This document shows, one piece after another, positions 33,633 through 44,258 of a stretch of 64,000 nucleotides of DNA (the first letter of the stretch is position 1; the number at the start of each line of letters is the position of its first letter). The position numbers were made by a program, and so were the translations under genes. The notes under the pieces were generated by a model that saw only the letters and a list, made by a program, of their open reading frames with translations, searched no databases and was not told the origin of the DNA. Source of the DNA: Blastocystis hominis (Eukaryota > Sar > Bigyra > Opalinata > Blastocystidae); the NCBI RefSeq assembly GCF_000151665.1, contig NW_013171815.1:1873153-1937152 (forward strand), given 5' to 3'.

Positions 33633-35342
33633 TAGAATCGAGGTAACGCCGAGTTCTTGCTCATGTCCAAATCGTACTTGTGTCCGAACAGCTCACGAAT
33701 ATTCTTGCAATGATACTTGATCATCGTCGGTCTACGCCTCGCTCTCTCCCCTCTCCCTCACCTCTCCAGCGACAATCCGCACGCGATGCATCGCACGTCC
33801 TCCGGCAGTCCCATCGGTCGCAGCATTTCCGGTCGGAACATTCCGCTGTTTCCGATCTCCGTCCAGCGATTCAGATCCGGGTGGAACCCGAAAATCTCCA
33901 TCGACGGCTCCGTGTATCTACGCCTCGCGCCTCTCTCTCCGCTCCTACGGATTGAACGCCGGCTTGAATCGGATGTCGGTGATTCCGATCTTGGCGAAGA
34001 AGTCGTTGATCATTCCGATCAGATGGCCCAGATTCAAGTTCCGATCCGCCACGAACAGCTCCACTTGGTGGAACTCCGCGAGGTGCGTCGCGTCCATCGT
34101 CTCGTTTCGGAACACGCGGTCGATCGAGAAGCACTTCATCGGCTTGAAGCCCTCGGGGTTCTTCGCCGCCTTGTACAGCTCCTTCGTGGTCACCGCCGTC
34201 GTGTGCGTTCGCAGAATGTTCTTCATCGCCTCGCGACGGTCCCACTGGTAGCCATAGCCGAACGATCCGAAGCCTCCTTCGGAGTGGATCTTCGCCACGT
34301 CCTGCAGATAGTCCTCCGGAACGGTCAGCGTGGAGGCGGGGTCGCTAATGAAGAACGTGTCTTGCGCATCGCGCGCAGGGTGGCTCTGCGGCTGGAACAG
34401 CGCGTCGAAGTTCCAGAACGACGACTCCACGAACTGGTTGGTGGGCATCTCGGTGAAGCCCATCTCCAGGAGAATCTTGCGGAACTCCGCTCGCACCATC
34501 AGCAGAGGATGCAGATAGCCGCTCTCCGGCTCCTTGCCCAACGCGCAGAAGTTGTATCTGGGAGGGAGGAGGAGGCGAAAGAGAGTACGGCTTGAGCGTG
34601 ATGGCGCTGAGATCGGCGTCGAGCATGTCCTTGGTGATATCCGCCTGCTGCTTGCGACGCTCCAGAGCGAATTTCTCGCCCTTCTGCACTTTGTAGTATT
34701 TGCGCGTGCTAGGAAAGAGGGAGAGAAAAAGGCGTACACCAGGGTGACCATTTGGCGACGGACCAGCAGCTTGGCGTCCGCGGAGGCGGGAGCGAGAAGA
34801 TCGGTCGAACCGTTGTTTTCATGGAGAGACTTGAGACGGATCTAGAGATGAGGAGCCGTGTAGAAAGCAACCTGGAGGGAGTCCTCTGGCTCGGAGACCA
34901 AGGGGGTGATCAGCCCGGAGGCTTTGTCCTTTTTTACCCATTTGTTTTTCATGCAATAGCTAAATCCAATTTTGTAGAGATCCTGCCCCACCGCAGCGAT
35001 CAGCGCATCGTTCGAGATACCCTCGCTGGGGATGCTCTTCATCACTTGCAGCTCTATGAACCATCAAGCCAGTACGCGAATAGAGTACCGGGGCTTCCCT
35101 TCTCCAAAACTGAGAGAGCTTCTTCCGTAAGTGTCCAGAACTGCTGAGATAACTGTTCCGTCTTAATGAGGAGATCTGTCTCGAGGGACTTGATCACACC
35201 GACGACAGCCTGGTGATCTACGTTCAGAGAAGCAGCAAAGTCGTAAGAATTCTCAATCTCCCCCTTCTCGTTCAAGGTCTATTGCATCATCCCTTTCCGT
35301 AGGGCGCACTCTCAGCAAACTATTCTCGATCAATTCAGTCAT
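33633..35342 (-). CDS. FARSA: Phenylalanyl-tRNA synthetase alpha subunit (cytosolic)
   Basis: Catalytic subunit of the alpha2-beta2 class II synthetase. The start ATG at 35342 gives [11 protein letters not shown], then a 31-nt intron, then [19 protein letters not shown] and [14 protein letters not shown] (N-terminal DNA-binding-like fold of eukaryotic FARSA). Class II motifs: [19 protein letters not shown]; motif 2 [18 protein letters not shown]; motif 3 GLSLER. Purine- or pyrimidine-rich introns of about 30 nt lie at 33732-33761, 33918-33948, 34558-34588, 34707-34739 and near 34840 and 35045. The last exon reads [29 protein letters not shown], matching the usual family end. No stop is encoded there: the frame runs on into the 28-bp repeats. 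UAA is therefore probably made by polyadenylation ahead of the octamer at 33621. Confidence 0.93.
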
Positions 35343-35445
35343 TAGAAAGAATACTCAGAAATGAAAATGCTAGTAGTTGCGATTTTGTGAATTCCAAAAA
35401 ACAGGCCATTCAAGACAAACAAAAATAGAAAGTACCGATTTACAT

Positions 35446-36282
35446 TCATTGTTGGGAATCCAATTTCCGGATTTTCTTACACTGACTGAAGACGTAGCAT
35501 CCAATCAGGAACAAGCATAAAAGACATATAATTACAAAAACGTTAAGGACCACTCTCCTAACATGGATGACTGACTTGTGCTCGTGAAATACCGGCATCG
35601 TGTGATAGTATACGTGGCAGTTTTTCTCGCCCAAGTCGGTTAAGTAGTTATAGTTTTTTCCTTGTGAATTATTCTCTTTCAAGTAATTTGCAAGTTGAGT
35701 GGAATTGCTCTCTGCAGATAGTTGAGTATAAAACGAATAAGCTAAGTTTCTCTCCGCAAACATACGAATTTGGATAGATGTACACTAGCTAGTAAGGTAG
35801 CTCTCACAATGTTACATCGGTTTCGATTGCAGCAATCCGAAAAACACTAATACTGTCAGGTACAACGCCATACGTAACGGAAAAGGCGTTCACAATTCCG
35901 TGGGGGTAGTTCTGAATCGTTCTCCATTTTGAATCACTGATTATAATCGTAAAGTCAACATATCCATATCCTTCATCCGGGTACATCGGCAAGCAGAAGC
36001 TGTCATCCACCTCGCCCCAACTACCAGTGGAACTGCACTGTCGTACGTAATCTCCAATGAAGTCTCCTTCGCAGGGGAGCGCTTGTATTTTTCCATTCTC
36101 CGTTTGTCGCCACTTGCCGTCCCGCTCGCAGACTCCCCAAACTGCAGGAAGAATATCTAATCAGGTGAGTTTTGTTTCCTTTCCTTTCCTTTCCTTTCCT
36201 TTCCTTTCCAATGCCACTCAAGCAACTTACACCCAAGGATATAGAATAACCTCAGATAGAAAGTCCCATGATAGGACAACAT
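35446..36282 (-). CDS. Small type I membrane protein with sushi-like Cys module
   Basis: The start ATG at 36282 gives MLSYHGTFYLRLFYILG (signal peptide). An intron of about 74 nt carrying a TTTCC microsatellite follows. Next is a Cys-rich module (CERDGKWRQTENGKIQALPC, GDFIGDYVRQCSSTGSWGEV), like CCP/sushi repeats. A non-Cys region of about 120 aa spans a 31-nt intron near 35786-35816. One membrane helix (VVLNVFVIICLLCLFLIGCY) and a short basic tail (KKIRKLDSQQ) end the protein. Potential N-glycosylation sites NST and NNS. The same Cys module occurs repeatedly in the giant gene at 48-53 kb. Likely a surface protein; function unknown. Confidence 0.75.
36175..36209. repeat. Microsatellite (TTTCC)7 inside an intron
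   Basis: Seven perfect TTTCC units (GGAAA in transcript sense) inside the first intron of the sushi-like membrane protein, about doubling that intron compared with the usual 30 nt. Confidence 0.95.
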
Positions 36283-36396
36283 TTTATATTTTAAACACAA
36301 ACATCGAATTTTAAAACGCAAACTAAATTACAAGACCTTCGACTTAAATATTGATATATTGATATATATATATAGAGAGTATATATGGTAGATTCC

Positions 36397-38550
36397 TTAC
36401 AACTGGCAGTGGTCATTCGTGCAGAAGGACACAGCATCGGGGAACATCTGTCCCACTCCCTGTTCCTCCTCCTCCTCCTCTCCCTCATTTTCATTCTCCT
36501 GCGCGAACAACACTCTTCTCGCCGAGCTCTTCTTGCTCGGAAGAATCATGAACTTGTTCTTCTGCGTCAGCTTGATCGGGGAGAACTGCGTGGGCTTCGC
36601 CTTGACGACGGCGGGCTTGCTGCGATCCACGAACTCGATGGGCTTCAAATCGCGCGTCATTTCGTTGTAGACCTCCTCGGAGATGGCCTCGTAGGGCAGC
36701 TGGGGATACTTGGAGTAGTCCTGCTTGGGGAACATGGACACTCCCTTCAGCTGGTACTGGAAGTACTGCAGCATCTGCGCGATGTGCGGTCCCTCGCTCT
36801 CCGGGTCGAACGTCACCGTGCACGACACCTGGTTGTCCGCCCAGTACCGCTGCAGGAACGCCGCCAGCGACAGCTGCTCGAACATCGACACCTCGCTCTG
36901 CACGCGCACGTTCGCGGGCAGCTTCACCGGCACCTCCACCACCACCGTCGTGTCTTCCTGCCCGATCGCCGGCACCACGCTGTACCCCGCGCGCCGCAGC
37001 GGCGCCACCAGCGGGTCGTTCTTCCCCATGCGCATGCGCCGGATGTAGATCCGGCTCTCCGGGAAGTGCATGCCCGGCGTGGAGCCCGCCAGCAGCGACA
37101 CCGTCCCCGACGGCTTCACCGAGGTCGTCTTGATCGACCGCGGGATGCAGAACCAGTTGCTGTACACCTCGTCCCAGTGCTGCACCGTCGCGTAGCCCTC
37201 GTCCAGCCACTGCCGCAGCTCCTCCAGGCTGTGCTTCCCCAGGAAGTCCGCCACGCCGCTCACCGAGCACCCGATCCGCCGGTTCCGCAGCATCACGCGG
37301 TTCGTCTCCGGCCAGTGCGTCATGCGCAGCGTCACCGTCTTCGCGTACAGGTACGCGAACTTCAGCGTCCGCAGGTACTCCTCCTTCGTCGCGTGCCGCG
37401 CGGGGAACGTCTCCACCAGGCAGCACAGCTCGTACGACTCCAGCGACTGCTCCAGACACGGGTTCCCGCCCTTCACGCGCCAGTCCTTGTTGTTCGGACC
37501 GTCCGCCATGCGCCCGAACCGCTGCATGTTCTCCAGCCACGCCAGACCCGGCTCCCCGTTCACGCGCAGACGGCTCGCCACTTCCGAGTAGTCCATTCCC
37601 ACACGCGCGAACACCGAGTTGTTCGACGACCAGCCGTACGCCATGCGCTCCGGATGCTTCGAGTAGTCCTTCAGGTCCAAAAACGTCTCGTCGTCCGCCT
37701 CGCCGAACGCGATCTCCGCCGAGCGACGCACATTCCCGGAGACCACGCACTTCCCGATCAGATTGAACAGATCCACGATCCCCGTCGTGTCCAAGCGCGA
37801 ACCAATCCGCTTGTTCAGCACCTCGCGGATGCTGCAGTGCAGCTCGCGCAGAGGACGCGGACCACTGCTCACTCCGCCGAACGTCTTCAACGGCTCGCCC
37901 TCGGGACGAATCACCGAGTAATCGAACTCCACGTCCGGCTGTTGAACTCCGTTCACGCCAAAGTACGCCTTCAGCAGCAACGACACGGAGCTCACCCATC
38001 CTTCGCGCGAATCATCGATCACATAGGTGAACTTCTCTCCCTCCTTCGGACCCAGCACCGGCAGCGTGTCGCGTCCCTTCGTATCGAAACCCACACCCAC
38101 TCCCAGCATCGACGCATCCATCAAAAACTCGAAGGGACGCGTTGGGTTGTTCACAATATCCTCCGTAGACACGAAGGCACAGTTGTTCAAAGCGGCAGAC
38201 AGATTCTTCTTGTGGACGATCGCAGTACCCATAGCCCACAAACCACGACCAGGAGGCAGGAATTTCATGTTGAACATCAAATCGTACATCTCTTGAGCCG
38301 ATCGTTGACCATGCTCATCATCCCAACCCAGGTGGAAAGCTTGAATGTGTTCCTTCTGCAATGAATAGGTTCCTTCCACTACACGACGGACAGTCTGCCA
38401 CCAGTCTTCGTTGGTTCCATCCTCCAGTTTTCTAGAGTAGGTGCGACGATACACCATTTCACCCAGAGGCGCATATCCAAAAGGAGGCTGAATCGTCTTA
38501 TATTTATCCAGAAACTCTTCGTCCAATTTGAAACAGAGATTACAATTCAT
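36397..38550 (-). CDS. Adenosylcobalamin-dependent (class II) ribonucleoside-triphosphate reductase
   Basis: 717 aa, one uninterrupted exon. Reduces NTPs to dNTPs with a cobalamin-derived radical and needs no oxygen. The start ATG at 38550 (MNCNLCFKLDEEF) aligns with the family start; upstream frame lacks ATG. Seen: TYSRKLEDG; NNCAFVS (first active-site Cys); MLGVGVGFD; SGNVRRSAEIAFG; GNPCLEQSLESYELCCL (catalytic thiyl Cys with N and E, plus second active-site Cys); SVKPSGTVSLLAGSTPGMH; and a C-terminal CTNDHC redox pair. Known: monomeric RTPR as in Lactobacillus, also in Euglena, Dictyostelium and some oomycetes. An acidic EEEEEEQ stretch sits before the C-terminal Cys pair. GC-rich and intronless among intron-rich genes, which is compatible with lateral origin. 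Confidence 0.95.
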   Translation of the reverse strand: MNCNLCFKLDEEFLDKYKTIQPPFGYAPLGEMVYRRTYSRKLEDGTNEDWWQTVRRVVEGTYSLQKEHIQAFHLGWDDEHGQRSAQEMYDLMFNMKFLPPGRGLWAMGTAIVHKKNLSAALNNCAFVSTEDIVNNPTRPFEFLMDASMLGVGVGFDTKGRDTLPVLGPKEGEKFTYVIDDSREGWVSSVSLLLKAYFGVNGVQQPDVEFDYSVIRPEGEPLKTFGGVSSGPRPLRELHCSIREVLNKRIGSRLDTTGIVDLFNLIGKCVVSGNVRRSAEIAFGEADDETFLDLKDYSKHPERMAYGWSSNNSVFARVGMDYSEVASRLRVNGEPGLAWLENMQRFGRMADGPNNKDWRVKGGNPCLEQSLESYELCCLVETFPARHATKEEYLRTLKFAYLYAKTVTLRMTHWPETNRVMLRNRRIGCSVSGVADFLGKHSLEELRQWLDEGYATVQHWDEVYSNWFCIPRSIKTTSVKPSGTVSLLAGSTPGMHFPESRIYIRRMRMGKNDPLVAPLRRAGYSVVPAIGQEDTTVVVEVPVKLPANVRVQSEVSMFEQLSLAAFLQRYWADNQVSCTVTFDPESEGPHIAQMLQYFQYQLKGVSMFPKQDYSKYPQLPYEAISEEVYNEMTRDLKPIEFVDRSKPAVVKAKPTQFSPIKLTQKNKFMILPSKKSSARRVLFAQENENEGEEEEEEQGVGQMFPDAVSFCTNDHCQL

Positions 38551-38998
38551 GTTCCGAGGATATCTATATAGCGTGAGATACAACTTCACACTGTTTTCCA
38601 AGGGATCCTACCTTATGTGGAAATATTTTTTGAATTCAATTTGAAAGGTGGCGCCAGAAAAAGGGAGGCAAATGGCGGGATCAGAAAGAAGAACCCGCGA
38701 ATTTTAATATAGAAACTAATAATCGGAAACCGTTGATTTGCTTTCCATCCCCCAAACCATATTTTTCAGCTTTGATAATGCACTACCGCTGTCTAGACAT
38801 GGCAAGAAAGAAAGGAAAATGTAAAAACAGTAACACTTGCTCTATTTGCAAAGCAAATGGTGCTTTGTCTCATGATAATTTCTAAATTTTTGAAAATGAA
38901 ATTGCTTACAAGTTGATATCAATGGTCAAACATTTTTCGTTTTTTCCTGTTTGAATTTATTTTTTGTAAACTTCTCAAAGCCACGCTGGTTTGGCAGA
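38551..38998. other. Divergent intergenic region
   Basis: About 450 nt between the divergent reductase and small membrane-protein genes. No gene seen; it should contain both promoters. Confidence 0.55.
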
Positions 38999-39657
38999 AT
39001 GGAGGACGACAAATTAGACAAGGAAGTAGTACCCAAGGAATCTAGCGCAGAAAATATAGAACCGGAGCAAGCGAAGAATTGGAAATACCAAATCACACAT
39101 ATCGGTATAAAATAGAGAGGAAGAAGGTGATGTTTGTAGATGGGTTTCGTCGTAATTTAATATTGTCGTTGTGGGGAGGAGGTATCGATTCTGAATCAAG
39201 TTGAGTGGATAGGTGCGACCGGAGCTGTTTTGGGGTATTCTCTTTCCGTTTTGAAGGGAAAGCCTATTCAAATGTATATGACATCGATGACAATGTCGTT
39301 TGGTCTCGGCTGCATGGTTTTCTATGGAACTCACCATTACCTGCAACGTGGAATGGGAAATACTGCTTTTACCTGGATGGTGTCAGGCGCTGCTACCGGA
39401 ATCGTCGGCGGTCTTCTGACCAACCCCCGCTACCTTCCCTTTTCGACACTCTGTTTCACAGGTCTAGGCGCAGTCGGTTATTTGGTGACTCTTTAAATCG
39501 CTTTTTGACTTCGTAGACGTTCTTGGGATGGAATCGCTTCTATCGCGTGAAGCAACTGCGTCTAAAGCGTGAGCAAGCAGGTCTTTCCGAGGCAGAAAAG
39601 AACGAATTGTATGACTTGACGCATCTGAAGAAACCAAAGTGGATATCCAAAGTGTAG
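38999..39657 (+). CDS. Small multi-pass membrane protein (Tim17/TMEM-like), unassigned
   Basis: The start gives MEDDKLDKEVVPKESSAENI. Introns of about 31-40 nt are near 39107-39140, 39181-39211 and 39479-39518. The body has about three or four hydrophobic, Gly-rich segments (LILSLWGGGATGAVLGYSL; MYMTSMTMSFGLGCMVFYG; MVSGAATGIVGGLLTNP; LCFTGLGAVD). A basic C-terminal helix follows (VKQLRLKREQAGLSEAEK). The GxxxG-rich helices recall Tim17-type or COX20-like small inner-membrane proteins, but no decisive motif is seen. An encoded TAG and an overlapping octamer-like TGTTTATG with the usual 4-nt offset close the gene. It converges with the large gene on the other strand, 29 nt away. Confidence 0.65.
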
Positions 39658-39686
39658 AATGTTTATGATGACCAAACAAAATCACA

Positions 39687-42007
39687 CTAAAGTACTACTG
39701 AAAAGTCATAGGAGTAGCTGAGAAGTGAAAGATACTGGTAGAACAAGGAAACAGAATCCGCAATGCTTCGATCATCCTCCTTGTCGCACGTGTCCCCATC
39801 AAAATACCAAAGCAATACGATCTGGTTATTTGTCCACAGATTCGTGAGCACTTTCTGCAGCCCGCCCAGCAAATACTTCAAGTGCTGCTTCACGAACGCC
39901 ACGACATTCTCGAACCCTTTCTCACGCAGCGTCTCGAAAAACCGAATGATCGAAATCACCGTTTCCAGCTGGGTATAGCCCATTTTCTCCGGAATTCTAC
40001 ATCACACCCGACCTCCACACCCCACAAATAGAGCGTCTTCATCAACGCCATACTCAGCACTTTCAGCATCTGCTCTGTCTCTGCATCCAGCGGACTTCGC
40101 AGATTCTGCACTTCCTGCAGCACGAAATACGTCGTGAGCTGCGCGAAGCTTGTGTGAATGATGAGAGCCGACGCCTTCACGCGGCCAAACACCGAGTTCA
40201 GCGAGCTGGCCAGCAGGTCGCTCGTCTCTTGCGAGTAATTCAAATGTGTGAGCGAGCATTCGAAGTTGGTCACCGCGTTCAGCGAGAGAATCGCTTCGCC
40301 TCGATGCAGCGTGAGCTTCTTCTTCTCTGCCTCTGCGGAAGCGCCGCTCTCCTTCTCGTTGGCAGTTTCGCTGGCTTCGTTGCCGCCCATTTCTTCTTCG
40401 CTCTGCTTTTCTTCTTCTTCTTCTTCTTCTTCTTCTTCTGGAGGCACAATTCCGAGTTGTTTGTATTGATCCATCAGATACACGAAGGCAGCAATCAAAA
40501 ACGGGAATCTATCATTCATCGCCTCTTCTCCTGTCTCTCCCTACATGGATTCGTTGCTGATGATCCCCTCAAATAACTGCACGTGCTGGAAAATCGGCGA
40601 GTTCCGGTTTCGATTCGTCGCCGTGTCCTGCTCATTCTTTCGTCCCCATTGCACGAACGTGACGTAATACATGTGCGTCAGCATCATGTACATCGTCATA
40701 AACCCGAAATACTCGTTCATGCAGAACGATTCGCGATCGATCGGAACGAAATACGATCGCGTCGGAATCGATTTCAATAGCTTCGTATACAGTGCAAACG
40801 CGGCTTGTTTCGTCTATGCTTTACCACGTCTCTCCATGCCCACAGCCGCGTTCTCGCACAGCATCATGCTTAAAAGACAATTGCAGGTAATCGTGAAGCA
40901 ATACTGTCGCGAATAAACCCTCGGATAATTGGAATACGCAAAGTCCTGGACGAAAACAATGTATCTACGGTCGAGCAGATCGCTCAGAGCTACGCCAACA
41001 CCGCGGATCCCACCGGGTCGAACATGCAGCGAATCATAAAAATGATGTTTTCGTCTTCGGTGGTCGGCGCTTCCACTCTCTGCAGATTGCTCAGATCCAG
41101 CAAGTCCATTAAAGGGAGTTTCAGGAGGTTGAGCATGAACAGAATACGGCTTCGGTTGGTAGAACGTTTCTGGAAGACGCTATCGGGGAGTCCATAGTAG
41201 AGAATGCGAAGCAAAAATGCCGCCAAAGAGTATTTCTATGGATGAGCGGTCAGGGAGGGCAGAAACCATAGGGAGACTCAGGATCTGCTTGTTTCGAGAG
41301 TAGATCGAGCGGACGAATTGTAATTCGAGGTAGACGGAGGATTCTGGGAGAGAGGAGAGCGAGTGAGAGCGTACCCTCATCGATGGCACAGTTATTTTGA
41401 AGCAGGAGGATTAAGCCGTCGCAGATTACCCAGAAGAGGAGAAGCATCATGTTTGTAGGGCAAACGTTTATCGTTTCAGCGATCACTGAAACAAGGATGT
41501 CTTGCTGCGGGAGCGAGTATGTCTTTTTTAAGAGGAATGAACACTATGGGAAATACACATTCAAAAGCGAACGAGCTCAATAAGTTGATTAATACTATTG
41601 TGAAACACGAAAACTAGGCTTGTACAAAACTAAAAAATCATGGCAGTGAAGTGAAATATACCTGCTTAACAAGAATTTGCAACTCACCTCCAGTGTCAAC
41701 GATGTGTATTAACTCATCGATCATCTGTTCCACTCCAACATAGGACTATATTAAAACCACTCCCAAATAGAATACTGCTTCCATTCCACTCATCCCGCTG
41801 TCGACCAACTCCTTCATTTCGGAAATGCGTGTTTCGGATAGCAATTGCTTTGTTTTAATCATTTCAAACAGTTTCTCCTTTATTTCCTGATCTATCAAGG
41901 TACAAACAAGCACTTACAGCAATCGTCTCCATTGCGTGACTATCCTCTCGCTGTATCTCGGGGAGGTTTTTACAATACTTCTCTAGGATATCGCCCACGC
42001 CTTCCAT
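39687..42007 (-). CDS. Large helical protein of unknown function
   Basis: About 650-700 aa in many exons. The start ATG at 42007 gives MEGVGDILEKYCKNLPEIQ. The protein is rich in hydrophobic amphipathic helices (AETINVCPTNMMLLLFWVI; LAAFLLRILYYGLPDSVF; LNLLKLPLMDLLDLSNL; MALMKTLYLWGVEVG). An acidic poly-Glu insert lies at 40400-40440. The pattern suggests an armadillo/HEAT-like solenoid rather than a membrane protein. I do not recognise the family. Exon joins at 40520-40545, 40790-40990 and 41490-41940 are uncertain, and the model may hide errors. An acidic-loop helical scaffold is all that can be said. Confidence 0.55.
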
Positions 42008-42037
42008 GGTTTGTGTAAAAAAATAAAAATATAGAAA

Positions 42038-42108
42038 TGCAATAGCCGGGAATCGAACCCGGGCCTGATCCGTGGCAGGGACCTATCTTACCACTTGACT
42101 ACTATTGC
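42038..42108 (-). tRNA. tRNA-Gly(GCC)
   Basis: Full cloverleaf on the minus strand. The acceptor is GCAATAG/CTATTGC with discriminator A. The anticodon stem GGTCC/GGATC has loop CTGCCAC (anticodon GCC). The T arm is CCCGGG-TTCGATT-CCCGG. A T-rich Pol III stop (T5, T7) lies just beyond at 42015-42030. No intron. Confidence 0.95.
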
Positions 42109-42225
42109 TCGCTCACAGTTTGAACAAACTGCTTTATATACCTCCAACTCAGCGCATTCTCCTTTATTTGTCAAACAAATGCAACAACAACAACAACACA
42201 ATAGAATTGTAAGGTAAAAGACAAT

Positions 42226-43135
42226 TTAGCGACGTCGACGAGCAGCCATCTTGCTCAAATACTCTCCGGCATCAACACGGTTTGTATTCTTGCCATAAAA
42301 GTGGCGTTTCTGGAATTCCAGAATATCCGAATTGATCGGCTTTCCCAAACTTGCATTGGAATTCTTAGGAAGCGACACCAGCTTGAACCCATCTCTACAC
42401 AGTAGCGCAATCGACCTTCCCCGTACACTTTCTTCTCCACCTTCTGCGTGGGATTGAGATCCTCCGTGGACAGGTGAATCACTTTGCTCCTCGGCTTCTC
42501 ATCCGCCGGTGTCGTTACTGCAGACAACACCTCTCTATCTATCACACGAAAAAATGCATGCATACGAATTCATAGCCAGCATTTTCAGCGTCTCTTCATC
42601 CAAAGTCTCTTCCACTTTGGCAGTTCGCTGCTTTCTCTTTCGACGCTTGGTCCTATCACTCACACCTCACACACAACAGCTACGCCAGTGCTGCCTCCTT
42701 CTGTCTCTCGTATAATTCCAAAGTCTCTTGCTTCTTTGAAGTATTTCCTACCTCCTCGGGAGCATCATCATCATCACTGCTCGATTCATTGTACTTCCAA
42801 AATGGCTTAGGTGGCTGTCTGTTTGCAGCCACATTCGCTGGACTCGCCTTTTCCTCATTTTCACTGTCCGCCTCCAAAGCCTTCTTCCCGCTACTCATTT
42901 CCTTAATTTCCTGTTCACTCTCATCATCCATCTGGTTCTCTCCGGTCGAAAGTTCATCTTCCTTAACTTCCTCTTCAGAGACAGTTTTCTCTTCATCGCT
43001 TTGGTAAATCAATTCATTGTCTTCACTTCCATTGTTTCCTTCATCCTCTTCATAATCACCCACCTGCTGGTCAAAATCATCGTTCTCGGGTGCTTCGAAG
43101 TCTTCATCTTCATGGCGTACCAACTTTTTAGGCAT
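42226..43135 (-). CDS. NOL7/UTP16-like nucleolar protein
   Basis: The start ATG at 43135 gives MPKKLVRHEDEDFEAPENDD. Long acidic N-terminal half (Glu/Asp/Ser), typical of nucleolar factors. Then SSSDDDDAPEEVGNTSKKQE, ELYERQKEAALA, a 30-nt intron, and a basic KRRKRKQRTAKVEETLDEETLK. The end is FQKRHFYGKNTNRVDAGEYL SKMAARRRR. The APEEV box and the F-x-(K/N)-x-x-(L/F)YG-x-x-(T/S)NR end are NOL7-like features. Predicted role: small-subunit ribosome assembly, as for NOL10 in this window. Shorter than animal NOL7 after the YG-NR box. Two further introns are near 42390 and 42535-42560. Confidence 0.65.
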
Positions 43136-43402
43136 TTCCGAAAGTGAAACAGGAACAAAGTGATTCTATAGGAAATCTTGGAGATCCCATTGAATTGGCT
43201 AAATAGTGCAATGATGCCAGTAATACACAAGGAACAGTTATTTGACAATTCCTCGATGATTGTCCTGAGACTCGTAATTCTTGCAAAACATCATGTTCCG
43301 ATGTATATTGAACCAGCAACACGATTGGTTTCACTCACAATTTGCTTCCTAGTTCGCAGGTTTTGAAAAGTAACAATTGATTTTGGCTCCTTTTATATAG
43401 TC

Positions 43403-44181
43403 ATGGACATGGACATGGATATGGAAGAGGACGTGGAGATGTATACTCCTACGGCCCCTGTTGCCCCTGATCAACAAGCTGTGCCTGTAGCCGCAACGCC
43501 GTCTCCTATACATACTATTTACATACGGAACTTAAACTATAAACTTCAGCCTAACGAACTTCGCAAATCGCTCTACATGGAGTTTATCAAGTTTGGGAAA
43601 ATATTAGATGTTATTGTGGGAATCAAGCGCTTCGCTCTGCGTGGCCAAGCGTGGATTGTCTTTGACCAGGTCGAGTCTGCTGTTCGTGCCATAGCGGAGA
43701 TGAATGGAAAGGTCGTTCTGAATCGTCCTGTGGTAAGTATTTTGCGCTGTGTGTGATGTCAAGACGGTGACCTTCGCAAAAACGGAATCGGACATTATTC
43801 TGAAGAGAGAAGGTCGCTTTACCTACGTTAAGCGTACATTCCAGTCCTATGCAGAAATCCATGCTCGCGAGATGGAGGAGAACGAGGGTCGTGCTGCTGC
43901 TGTGCGTTGCGCTTTGTGAGTGTTATGCGTAGGCTCGCATCCACAACAATCCTCCGAACAACAAATTAATCCTCTTCGATCTTCCAACGACCATCACAAA
44001 GGAGGTACTGCTTCCGATCGTCCAGCCCTACGTCGGATTCCACGATTTGGGAATCGTGCCTGGCCGTGGCATCGCCTTCGTGGATTTCAACACTATACAC
44101 AACGCAGAAGTGTGCTTAAGCGCGATCAAGTCGGCAACCCTTCCTACAGGAGAGAAGATATACGCATCGTATGCTAAGTAA
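43403..44181 (+). CDS. SNRPA: U1A/U2B''-type spliceosomal RNA-binding protein
   Basis: Two RRM domains that bind U1 and/or U2 snRNA hairpins. N-terminal MDMDMDMEEDVEMY repeat, then RRM1: TIYIRNLNYKLQPNELRKSL, RNP1-like LRGQAWIVFDQ, VLNRPV, then a 31-nt intron, then KTVTFAKTESDII. The linker (KREGRFTYVKRTFQSYAEIH) is shorter than in animal U1A. RRM2: NNPPNNKLILFDLPTTITKE, PGRGIAFVDFN, YASYAK. Introns near 43734-43764 and 43915-43934. The single protein may serve both the U1A and U2B'' roles, as in other protists; that is inference. Stop TAA is encoded. Confidence 0.92.
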
Positions 44182-44258
44182 TGCTATTGTTGTTGCTATT
44201 GTTGTTTGTGCAAAAAACAAGTCTAAGGAATAATCTGTATATCACCTTGTACACCCTT

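Noticed and set aside
36385-38364. 659-codon plus-strand open frame opposite the ribonucleotide reductase
   Set aside because: Arg/His-rich shadow of a GC-rich coding exon; the minus strand shows the complete conserved reductase.
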